Part shown: one piece after another, positions 1-8,953 of the stretch
Layout: each line of letters begins with the position of its first letter
Numbering within the stretch: position 1 is the first letter of the stretch
Source of the DNA: Hypholoma sublateritium FD-334 SS-4
Taxonomy: Eukaryota; Basidiomycota; Agaricomycetes; Agaricales; Strophariaceae
DNA length: 53,599 nucleotides
Assembly: GCA_000827495.1 (NCBI GenBank)
Contig: KN817540.1
Location: 1-53,599, forward strand
Direction of reading: 5' to 3'
Notes under the pieces: model-generated
Databases searched by the model: none
Seen by the model: the letters and a program-made list of their open reading frames with translations, nothing else
Told to the model about the DNA's origin: nothing
Position numbers and translations under genes: made by a program

Positions 1-194
1 TGAATTGATTACTGCCTGCACTGGAAACGCTTGCCGCAATTTTTGCATAATATCCTGTCATCCCTCCTTTTCGCAGAGCTCCGTCAATGTGTCTGCCATT
101 TGGTAATGCGGGTACCGGCGTGGTGTATTCCGTAAAAGAAACATACATCCCAGGTATCAGCATCTTGGGAGAGCAATTTCATAACCCTTGAAAT

Positions 195-400
195 ACCCTG
201 CCCACGCATCTCTGTCCGTGGTNTCGTCGTATCACACCTTACGTGCAACCTTCTGATCTAAGGAGAAACAAGACAAGTGCCGATTGACTGCTTCGCAAAT
301 ATCTTGCTACAGCCCTGTATCTCTGGCTGTGGTGTTTGTCGTGTCACACCTTACGCGCAACCTGCTATTCCAAAGAAAAACAAGGCGAACATGTCAAATA
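195..400. repeat. Imperfect tandem duplication, unit about 112 bp
   Basis: The stretch around 205-290 recurs about 112 bases downstream, around 315-400. Both copies carry a TATCTCTG- or CATCTCTG-like start, then TCACACCTTACG followed by a GCAACC block, then a GAAAAACAAG- or GAGAAACAAG-like block. The copies have diverged, and the first contains an N. No gene is recognisable in 1-780; open frames here are short and look like chance. Confidence 0.55.
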
Positions 401-781
401 TGCCATTGCGCCGCTTTACTGGTTCTGTTACTCTAGATTCATGCTCACTGCTGCTTACAGCGAGTGACATTTTTGGGGTACTTGCGCCTGTTGGTTGCAT
501 AATGATTGTGCCGTGTTACTTCGCATGCGTACGCCATCGACCGATTTCATTACCGCTCTGGCAAGAGTGGTGCATTTCTTTCGACCCTGCTACACAGAAG
601 GTCCGAACTACAGGTAAATGCGGAGCAGATTGGCAAGAAGCAAATGTGCAGTCCTTCTTGCAGGTCTTCCGATTGGTGGAGACTACATTCGTGGAATTCT
701 GTATGCGCGATCGTGGCGCAAGGCATAGGTCCTGTCTTTATAAAGTCCCGCTCGCGGATAGTCCTCCCTCATTCGTCCGCA

Positions 782-2279
782 ATGGCTGAGGCGTACAGGA
801 GTTATGTTTTTCCGTACATGTGCACTAGTTCATCCTCCTACCCATTACTCGCGGCGACAATCCAGGCTACGAGCTACCCTCAACATCCTCCAGTCGTTCC
901 AACTCCCGGCCCCGTAAACCTCGAACTGCCGATTATGACCTTGACCCTCTCGGTCAACGTTGCATATATCTTCGATGAGGTCTGTATTTCCTTTTTGTCG
1001 TTACAAATTTAAGTGCCTAATATCTTTACAGGAGGTCATCCCCAACGTCCGACCCAGAACGATTTGCGAATTGCACAGAGCCTCGAAGATGATCCTGCCC
1101 GAGACCACCTCGCGCATGGGTGGCAAGGAGGTCGTCATCAAGAAGCCTGTATTCAGGACTGACCTTGTAGGCACGACGGAAGACCTGGACTGTTTTTGGG
1201 GTTTGTGTTCTCTTATCCTCGACGTCGGTACGGAGTATCGTGCTACGTCGTTCTGTACGAGCGAGTTCGGCGTATCGCCGGACATGGAGGCTGTGCGCAT
1301 TCTTGCAAGGCTCGCGAAGGATGTCCTGCCGTTCCGAGAAATATACGAACAACATTCTAAGTCACCCCTCGCCGCCTTTATGGCTGGACAAATTGACCAC
1401 GAAAATCCAGAAAAAGAAGAACCCTGGGATTACACCAGTAGTGGTATATCAGTTAGCCAGCGGGCATCGTACTTTGCCCGCATGCTCTCGGATTATGTGA
1501 GTTTAACACCGACTTCAGATTCGCAAAAATACGTTCTAACTGTTGATTGCAATAGGGTCGAGACNACGCCAAGGACATCGTTGCTGTTTGTCGGAATGTC
1601 GCCGCTGACGTCGTCCTCAAACTGCCCACCTGTGGTATGCAGCCGCTTGGCCTGGATGACGAACGTTACGCATTGCCGAACGAGAAGGCCTCATTTGCAA
1701 ACCGGGTACTCACCGTTCTTAGCCCCGACTCGAGCGATTATGATAAAAGCGACAAGAACACTATGGCTCATCGCCTGGCCTTGTTATACCAATCTCCGAC
1801 AGTCCTCGCTGTAACTAAAGCTATGACACTCAAGGTTGGCCATCGCCAGATGGCTCATGGCCTCCGCCATGCTCATGATGGTTTTGACTTCCCCGCTGCT
1901 GCCTTTGCGTTTGCGGCCACCCTAGTGAGCAAATACAGTTCCCATGGAAAAACACAAACTAATATACTCTTAGATCCAAACGCAGTTAAAGGTTATGCGT
2001 GATTTACCGCTAACAAACAACCAGGATCTTGGCAATTATGCAGACCGTGGCGTGATCATGGAAGAAGAGGCGTTGCGCTGGGGTGCCAACGCGAGGCAAA
2101 TCGTTGATTTGATCATGCCGACTTCCATTTCCAAAAAATCTGTTCTTCTGCAGGATGGCATTGCTTTAGTTGCTATGGCGAAAGCGATGGAGAGTAGTTT
2201 GGTACTTGCTGGTGTAGCCTTGCCCCTCGGGGAGTCCGATCGAATCATGAAGAAGCTGCTCGCCCTTCGGGATGCATGA
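782..2279 (+). CDS. Hypothetical protein, four exons, 428 aa
   Basis: I do not recognise this protein. A consistent model is exons 782-979, 1032-1496, 1556-1924 and 2025-2279. All three introns are short, have GT/AG ends and fall between codons, and the spliced length is an exact multiple of three. The first exon is rich in Ser, Pro and Tyr. Exons 2-4 encode a mostly helical, soluble-looking protein with no signal peptide or membrane helix that I can see. An N at 1565 hides one base of exon 3. The start is the first ATG in frame with exon 2; an upstream non-coding exon cannot be excluded. Splice consistency supports a real gene; the product is unknown. Confidence 0.6.
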
Positions 2280-3287
2280 TACTCTTGGTGCGCTCTATTG
2301 TCCTTGCTTTTCCTCTCCTCTGACTTATTTGTGTAGCTGGCCATTAGCACTTGTCTGCACCCCGTTCGTCTGTTGGAAGTGGGCTGGGGGGTTCTTTCAC
2401 CGAAAATTTGTTATACATACTATTGATCGCATTTCTGGTATTCTATGAGTGGTGTGACAGTCATTCATGCTCGAGTACGACTGGGTGTTGGGACCGTCCA
2501 CTCTCCGCAATGTCTCTACATGATGCGGAGCTGCTGCCGCTAATGTCTGGCAATGCCTGGACGCTCCTCTACAGGCTGCTTGCTACGTTATCACCAATAT
2601 CGCGAGAACGGAGACACGAACTCCAAGGCATTGGAAGAAGCGAGAGTTGCAACGTTCCGCCAAGTTCTGCAACGAGGGTCTGAAATTGTCCCTCATGTAT
2701 GTTTTCGCGATGCCTGAGGGACCCGCGATTATAACAGCTGGGGATTCTCTTGGATCCATAGATCTGTCCCGACCGTTCAGCATCGACGACTGCTGCATAC
2801 CTCCTGCGTTTCGCTGAACACAAATCAGACAATATGGCCCAGGACTCATGACAAAAATCGGTTAGAACAGGCAATGGAGTAGATGCGCTAGGCCTGGATC
2901 GAGAGCAATAAAGCAAGAGCGTGTGTAAGCCCAAGAAATCCAAGCCAGTGCGAGCAGGCGATGTTCAGAAAATCCGTCCGCCGCTGCGGGCGACCCTAGT
3001 ATACGAGGCGACATTACTGTGCATAGTGATTAAAGGAGACAAACTCGGCTTTCAAGACAGCGGCCGCAGCCTGAGTGAAGGAGACTGTCAATTCGGAGAT
3101 CGGCCGCAGTAAGAACTGAGGCGACCGCAGTGAGAACTACGGTCATCTTTCCGAGTCTCCCCATTTCAATTGCCTTAAATATGAAGAATGATCGTTTGAA
3201 CCTTCAGATTCAACGAATTCTTATTACTCCCTCGACCGTAGCCTCTCATTCCCTTGACCTTACTCGTGGCACTCCTCTGCTCTCTGG
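2280..3287. other. Intergenic stretch with a short degenerate repeat
   Basis: No gene is supported here; frames of up to 124 codons on both strands overlap each other without splice or composition support. At about 3062-3145 a GC-rich motif of the form CCGCAGTRAGAACT with a GAG/GGCG spacer occurs two to three times imperfectly, in what would be the promoter of the gene starting at 3288. Confidence 0.4.
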
Positions 3288-4078
3288 ATGAAAGACGAAC
3301 CGTCCTTCGCTTCAGGCGGCAGCCGCGATGACATGTACATCGACGACGAAGTTTCCAAGAATTGTTTGGGGCTAAGTTCCAACAAGGGTACAGGACGTCG
3401 TACTAGTAGCGAGGAATTGCCTTCACGAAACGAATACCACCACCAGAACGAAACTCGCCTGAAGGATAGGATCCATTCGCTCGAGCAGGAGGTCATCAAA
3501 TTACAGCTATGGAATATGCAGCTCACCGCGACCACCCCAGGCCCTGGTCAGTTCAGATCTTTTTGGCTGTAGAATTTCTTGCTCATTTCATTTATCAGAG
3601 CAGGTGCCTTTCAAATTCATCCTCTATTTTTCTTCATACCTGCTGATATGCCTCAGGTCCCTTTCACACACGAGTTGGCATTTATACATATGGGCAATCC
3701 GCCTCCAGAGCCCAAGAAGAAGACGCTGAAGTTGCAAGGCAGAAAACAAGAACTGAAGGCATCAACACCCCTGGTGGCGTCCACCGCTGCCCCAGGAGAT
3801 AATGAAAACCCAGTGATTCTTGAGGTACTGAACCCAGTCCATAACTTCGTATTCAAGTTTTAACAAAGAAATAGGTCGCGCTTGTATCTACGCCAGATAT
3901 CATCGGCTCGAATGCACTCCAGTCTAACTACGTCGCAGGCAGGACTCAGTGGAAAGCAGCCATGTTTCATTGTTTCTGGTTGTTTTTAATGGCGTGTGGG
4001 CTGTGGACATCACTCTCGTTCTTGTTGGGTACTCAGGTTGAGGACTCCATCAGTTCTTCAATCAGTATACACATTTAA
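3288..4078 (+). CDS. Hypothetical small protein with coiled coil and C-terminal membrane helix, 227 aa
   Basis: The model is exons 3288-3546, 3604-3824 and 3875-4078, with good donors (GTCAGT, GTACTG) and AG acceptors; phases match and the sum is divisible by three. The first third is acidic and ends in a short heptad-like helix (residues about 57-75, with L, I, L, V, L spacing). A proline- and lysine-rich segment follows (PPPEPKKKTLKLQ). The end holds one hydrophobic helix (about residues 190-212, MFHCFWLFLMACGLW). This layout suggests a tail-anchored membrane protein, which is inference. I do not know a family. Splice consistency is the main evidence; conservation in other fungi is untested. 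Confidence 0.45.
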
Positions 4079-4344
4079 ATATGTCAACCTCGGCACCCCG
4101 TGGAATCGCGCGGNCCAAGCTGCGCGCCTTTCAAATTTGTTGGACCTGAAGACGAGGGGGGATTCTCGACTGCTTCGAGAGCGATGCGTTCCAACGAGAA
4201 GAACTTGGGGATTATAAACGGAAATTGTATTTGAAATGTGTATGCACTTGGGAAAAGAACAAGCATTGCGTGTAGCCTCATTGCGACTAAAGATAAAGGA
4301 ATTCGGGGTCGTCATCAATAGCAAGCACGAAGCTACGCGAAACG

Positions 4345-5178
4345 ATGTTGGGTTGCAGAGGCGGCAAAGCTAGCCCAAAATCGCGACACAAGCGCGTTCT
4401 GTTCCGTGACCGCCATTACGAATACAAAGGCCTAGAAATCCACAGCGCAAAGCCCCGCACCATGTCCTCATCGCAGCAATCGCCGCTCCTCTCGCGGCCG
4501 TACGCCGCCGACAACTCTTTAGACCGGATGAAGAAACTCGCTGTCAAAATCTCGCAGCCGGAGTTTTAGCCTGTTCCGCGCCGACAAGGGCAAGGCCGCA
4601 TTGCAGTCGCAGTCGCAGCTCAGGCGCTGGGAAACACGCACGGACAAGAATGTCGAGGCGCTCGCGGTGTGGCCGCGGCAGTAGCAGCTCGCGAGGCCCA
4701 CGCCAAATTCCTTTGGGGAGGTATTGCGGACGCGGCAGTGACACAGGCGGGCGTAGTGAACGCGGCGAGTATCGGGCGGCGCACGAAACGGGACGGGCGC
4801 TCAGGGTGTGGATGGTGCTGGTGGCAGCAAACGGCTGGAAAACGCGCGCGGGGACGCCCTGGCTGCTGGTGGGTCCGCTGTGTCGGGCGCGAGCTCGGCT
4901 ACGTAGCCCATGCTGTCTCCAGCAGGCGGCGAGCGGCGCAGTGCGAGCCTCCATGTGGGCGAGAACCGCAGGAGCTGGGGGGAGCAGATGGAAGAGAGCG
5001 AGGGCAACGGGGTATCTTGCGCAGGCTCTGCACGGTGCGCTTCGCGACGCACCCGTCGGACAACGAAGACGGCTCCTCGACCGGTGGCGTCATCGGCCGG
5101 ATGTCGAAGGGCGACACGCCGGAACGCAACGGCAGNGTGGCGGCCGACGGCGGGCCAGCGTTCTTGAACGCGGAGTAG
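4345..5178 (+). pseudogene. Decayed gene of unknown function, several frameshifts
   Basis: Coding-like peptide pieces continue along the + strand but hop between frames. One piece begins at ATG 4461 (MSSSQQSPLLSRPYAADN) and runs to KISQPEF, where TTTT gives an immediate stop at about 4569. In the next frame the text continues as SLFRADKGKAALQSQ and on to RTDKNVEAL. It then switches again to AREAHAKFLWGGIADAAV, then to MLSPAGGERRSASLHVGEN in a third frame, and returns near 5030 to VRFATHPSDNEDGSSTGG, ending at TAG 5178. Three or more shifts in 800 bases indicate a relic or very poor sequence; neighbouring intact genes argue for decay. The helical DKNVEAL region resembles a membrane-remodelling helical bundle only vaguely; I name no family. 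Confidence 0.4.
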
Positions 5179-5194
5179 CGGTCCTGTCTATGTG

Positions 5195-6028
5195 TCATGT
5201 CTCTTGTCTGGTGCGACGAGGGCGACGGCGGTTGTTCCCGCGCTCCGTGCTGTTACTTGCTGTGCTAGAACCTCTCCGGTGAGCCATGAACGAATGCGTA
5301 AAGGAAGAAGAGGGCGTTGCCGAACCGGAAGAAGGGGCGCGGTATACGAAGGAGGCGAGCATATTATACGCCGGCGTAGCTGGCTCGAGCTGCCTATCCG
5401 TGAGCTTCGGTGGCAGCAGCAGCGACGTCATCGAGGCGGACGAGAGAAGGCTCGTCGTCGATGACGACGCGCACTCCGAGAGTGGTCGGAAGTCGGGGGA
5501 CGCATGGCGGGAAGGCGGCGACCGCACGCCCATAGTCGACGGCAGCAGGATGGAGTCTGCCTCGTGCGTCGAAGCCATGTACTGGGTCATCGCGCGCGGG
5601 GGAGGCGCGATCAGATTCGCGCGGATCTGCTGCGAATAATGTAGGCGCGGGACCGCTTCAGCGGACAAGGGCTCGCGCAGATCAAGCAGCGACGGCCGCC
5701 GAGCACTCCTGCTCAGGGCGTGCATCGAGCTCGAGCTCGGCAGGCTGGCACTCACCCCAGACGCACCACTCCCCTCGAACTGGTGCCGCGCACGGACACC
5801 CGGTTTCCCAAACCTGCTGCCCGAATGGGGATCGTCGTCGTTGAAGAGCCCCTCGACGTCCCGCGTGAGCTCCTCAAGGTCATCCGCCCACGTTGTCTGC
5901 GCATCCCAGGTGTCCCTGATCCTGGATGACAACCCACGGGCGCGCACCTCGAGCGCGGAGTCGGCGGGCGAGTCCACGGCGTCGATCTTCGACGCAGGCG
6001 GCTGGTCGCGAGCGAGGTGGGGGGACAA
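5195..6028 (-). CDS. Serine-rich hypothetical protein, 277 codons, possibly partial
   Basis: One uninterrupted frame of 277 codons runs from ATG 6028 to a stop at 5195. The N-terminal part has a plausible folded segment with Trp and acidic residues (IRDTWDAQTTWADDLEEL, about residues 36-53). The rest is Ser/Pro/Arg rich and probably disordered. In-frame sequence continues upstream of the ATG through a TTT-Thr run to a stop at about 6085, so the real start could differ, or this could be the last exon of a longer gene. It lies directly downstream of the broken helicase on the same strand. The + strand of the same interval has open but less natural frames. Function unknown. Confidence 0.4.
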   Translation of the reverse strand: MSPHLARDQPPASKIDAVDSPADSALEVRARGLSSRIRDTWDAQTTWADDLEELTRDVEGLFNDDDPHSGSRFGKPGVRARHQFEGSGASGVSASLPSSSSMHALSRSARRPSLLDLREPLSAEAVPRLHYSQQIRANLIAPPPRAMTQYMASTHEADSILLPSTMGVRSPPSRHASPDFRPLSECASSSTTSLLSSASMTSLLLPPKLTDRQLEPATPAYNMLASFVYRAPSSGSATPSSSFTHSFMAHRRGSSTASNSTERGNNRRRPRRTRQET

Positions 6029-6065
6029 AGGCCGCGACGGAAAGGGAGAGCGCGCAGCGGGTGGC

Positions 6066-6083
6066 GTCGTCGTCGTCGTCGTC
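6066..6083. repeat. GTC trinucleotide microsatellite, six units
   Basis: Six consecutive GTC units are followed by GCTAGCTAGC. On the - strand this reads as GAC/ACG repeats just upstream of the serine-rich frame. Confidence 0.8.
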
Positions 6084-6209
6084 GCTAGCTAGCAAGGTCT
6101 CGGCGGAGGAAGCGGGTGTTAAGAAATCGGCGGACGTGTTGGCCGCCCCGGAGGGACGCGAGCGATACGCATGCTGCACGGCCCTGCGTGGGCGGTGGGG
6201 TGTGCATTC

Positions 6210-6965
6210 TTCTTGACCTGCATGGTCCTATCCGGCGCCATCGACATATTCCCGTCCATCTCCGCCCTTCGGAGGCGGTGCCGCCTGCGCGCGTGAGAGG
6301 GGTTGGCGAGTGGGGTGGCGCCATCCGCGCGGCTCGTGCACACGACGCGCAGCTTGACTTCATGGAGCAGGGACTTGGCCGTGGCCGCCAGCTGGCGCAC
6401 AAGCTCGTGTGTCGGCGCGAGCACGAGCCCTCGCGGGTCCTATAGGTGCGACGGGGGGGCTCACTTCCTCAGCGCCCTCAGCAAGCTTGATGCCCTGGAG
6501 GAGCGGGAGAAGGTACCCAATCGACTTGCCCGACCCGGACTCCGACGCCAGGAGGAACTACTTCCATCCTTGGGGCCTTCCGACGTCGGCGGCGGGGGGG
6601 GACACAGTGCGCGATACTCAGGCTCTGGATGGGCGTGGACGTCACGCTGGGTCCGCGCAGCTCCTTGAGGGACGCAACAAAGCCGGGGAGGAGCGGCGGG
6701 AAGGTGGAGCTGCCTGCAGCGTCGACAGCGGGCTTGGACGCGGATTTTGGGGTGGAGACAGTGAGGAGGGGCTCGAGGGGGTGGAAGAACTCGTCGGAGT
6801 CCTCCAGGTTGTCGTAGTCCGTGCTAGCATGGGGAGATTCGTCCGGGGTGTAAATCGGTATGCCAGAATCGAGGGAGAGCGCGGGCGAGGAGGCGGGGGT
6901 GGCGAAGAAGAATACCCATGCCTCAGAAGAACCGACCGCCGCCAGCGCTCCTAATCATGTCGACG
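6210..6965 (-). pseudogene. MRH4: Front part of an MRH4-like mitochondrial DEAD-box RNA helicase, broken
   Basis: Read on the - strand, 6960 to 6600 gives DNLEDSDEFFHPLEPL, then LLPGFVASLKELRG and TPIQSLSIAH, the Q-motif region typical of fungal MRH4 proteins. After a frame change comes the P-loop LLASESGSGKSIGYLLP (motif I, near 6555-6510). After another change comes VLAPTHELVRQLAATAKS (motif Ia, near 6425-6370). One in-frame stop (WK, stop, FLLAS) precedes motif I, and C-runs lie at the shifts. DEAD box, SAT and all helicase-core 2 motifs are absent downstream: the frame runs into unrelated sequence. MRH4 helps assemble the mitochondrial large ribosomal subunit. With most motifs missing, this piece cannot encode a working helicase. 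Confidence is high for the family, moderate for real decay rather than indel errors plus truncation. Confidence 0.65.
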
Positions 6966-7339
6966 AAGTGTCTTGTCCTGTGCGGCCAGCTCGTAGCGGA
7001 GCGCCCGACGTGTTCGTGCGCCGGCTTGCGGAAGTCAAGACATTTGTAGCGCGATGTGAAGCAGCCCTGGGCGGGACCGTTGGAGATCCTGCACGTCGAG
7101 GAGCTGAACGCGGGCTGGGGGCCTGGGAGGAGCCCTGCATGGTATGGTAGGCGTGGTGAGCGGANGTCGACATCGTGATGGGGACAGCAGGAGTACAGCG
7201 CGCGGATGGTGTTCCTCGTGCGGGTGAAGTCACTGTCTGAAGTGCGAGCGGAGAGTAAATAGGTATGCGTTGATGTACGTTTGGCTTCATTGCCACATGT
7301 GGCTGAGTTGTATGGTTTGATCTTAACTGATTCTCCAGC

Positions 7340-7929
7340 ATGGCCAGTGGTAAGTGAGTGACTGTATATACAGTTTACAATGCTGACATTTTCCAGTCAT
7401 AGAAGCTAGATATACCATATACCTCCACAAAAAAACCCTCGCTAGAAGTCAAGCGAAGCGTGAAAAAGCGGATTCCGATATCCGGCTTGCAATAGGAATG
7501 GTAAAAGACAATATCAGGGAGTACGGCGAGGAGAGCGGCTCGTATATTTGGCGCGTCCTCATCGTGTAAGTCAATCTATTCATCTCTCTTTATTCTCGTT
7601 ATTAAACGCAAGGATTTTACGGCAGTCAAGCTCCTCACGTATCGACAGCACCTCAAAACGTGCAGCCCCGGGGTCGACATTACACGGTGTATGGGCTTTC
7701 CCCAGTCAACAAGGTCGACTCCGAGGTTTACCGCAAATGCTGGGTTCTACACGTGAACGTCAGCGAAGACGATGTGGTCACCAATACCGACTTCCAGAAA
7801 AGCTACAGGAACGGGCGCCGCTGTGATTATGCTGATTCCCACATGCGCCTTCTGTCTGTAAGTGTTGTTCTTCAAGTCCATGTTTTGAAATCGCCGACAC
7901 CCATTTATTAGGGCCCGTTCTCTATTTAA
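7340..7929 (+). CDS. Hypothetical small protein, four exons, 142 aa
   Basis: Exons 7340-7349 (only ATGGCCAGTG), 7397-7565, 7626-7857 and 7912-7929 join with strong GTAAGT-type donors at every junction, and phases agree. The N-terminal half is basic and helical (YLHKKTLARSQAKREKADSD), followed by a mixed region with Trp, Tyr and Cys. There is no signal peptide or membrane helix. I do not recognise the family. Three well-formed donors in a row make a chance origin unlikely, though I cannot tell whether the protein is conserved. It is followed by about 1 kb of AT-rich DNA. Confidence 0.5.
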
Positions 7930-8953
7930 ACTGGAAATACATTGTCGTTGTACCATACTACTTATCTTGTTGTATTTCGGAATGAATGTAATATATTTCG
8001 CCTTTTCCACCGCAACTTCCGGGTTGACGTATACTTGTACGCCATGCTGTGGGACGTAGTACTATTTTCCGTAAGTAATAAAAGTTCCCATATATGGAAA
8101 TTGATGACCACGGAGATCCAGGCCCACGACCGCATCAATATCGTGCATGGCAAGAGGTACGGAAGTCTTATCGCACAATGATACAGACCTGCCAGAATTC
8201 TATAGAAATACCTGTGCGCCATTTCTAGGACATCGTAATATGTCAGCCGCCCACCCTGAGCTCAGTCTTTCTAATCTATGGCAGTCTGATATGATTGCTG
8301 TCATAAATCGTCACGATATACCAAGGGTGGAGGCTGCACGACATGTGAATGGAAGTCGTATTGCACTTTGAATAACCAGATCAGATTATAAAAGAGTCTC
8401 ATTAATAACTCATAGCTAGTAAGACTTCTTGTGTGCAGCTCTACCCATCAAAGTAGCTGGAACACAGACATATTAGTAGTCAGCATTGATCAGAGACTAA
8501 TAAGAGAGCAGAATCTCTGATGGGTGTGTAGAATTTTTATTGTAGCATAGATGATCATACCAAATCGTCAAAGAGGGTCAACAACAAACTATAATCAATA
8601 AGAATTGCAACATATAGGTAAATCTAAATAATGTCATATTTTGCAAAAACAATAGTATACGGGATGGTGACTAATCATAAACACTATCTGCAAAAATCAG
8701 GGTACCTTCGGTTTCCTGATGATTGCATTTCGTTTGTACCAACCTCCCTCAGGCGCTTACTTGGTTCCACTGTAGTCCATACATTTGGACGAGATGATAA
8801 AACATTTCTTGGCCTCTTGGCAAATACTTGGTACCGCATACCATTCTCCCATACAGTGCCTTTTATGCCATGAATCTGAATAAATACAGGGAACGGAGAT
8901 TTGTAAAATTTTGTTGCATCCCTCCGAGTCCGGGACCTTCATCTCGCTCGACG
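7930..8953. other. AT-rich intergenic region, no gene seen
   Basis: Open frames of up to 80 codons exist on both strands, but none has splice, composition or family support. The stretch 8370-8640 is particularly AT-rich. It probably includes the promoter of the antiporter gene starting at 8954. Confidence 0.4.

Noticed and set aside
2351..2943. Overlapping frames of 110 (+) and 124 (-) codons
   Set aside because: They overlap in conflict, without splice or family support.
4899..5198. 99-codon - frame opposite the 4.3-5.2 kb relic
   Set aside because: The + strand pieces read more like protein and end at a natural stop, though the region is too damaged to be sure.
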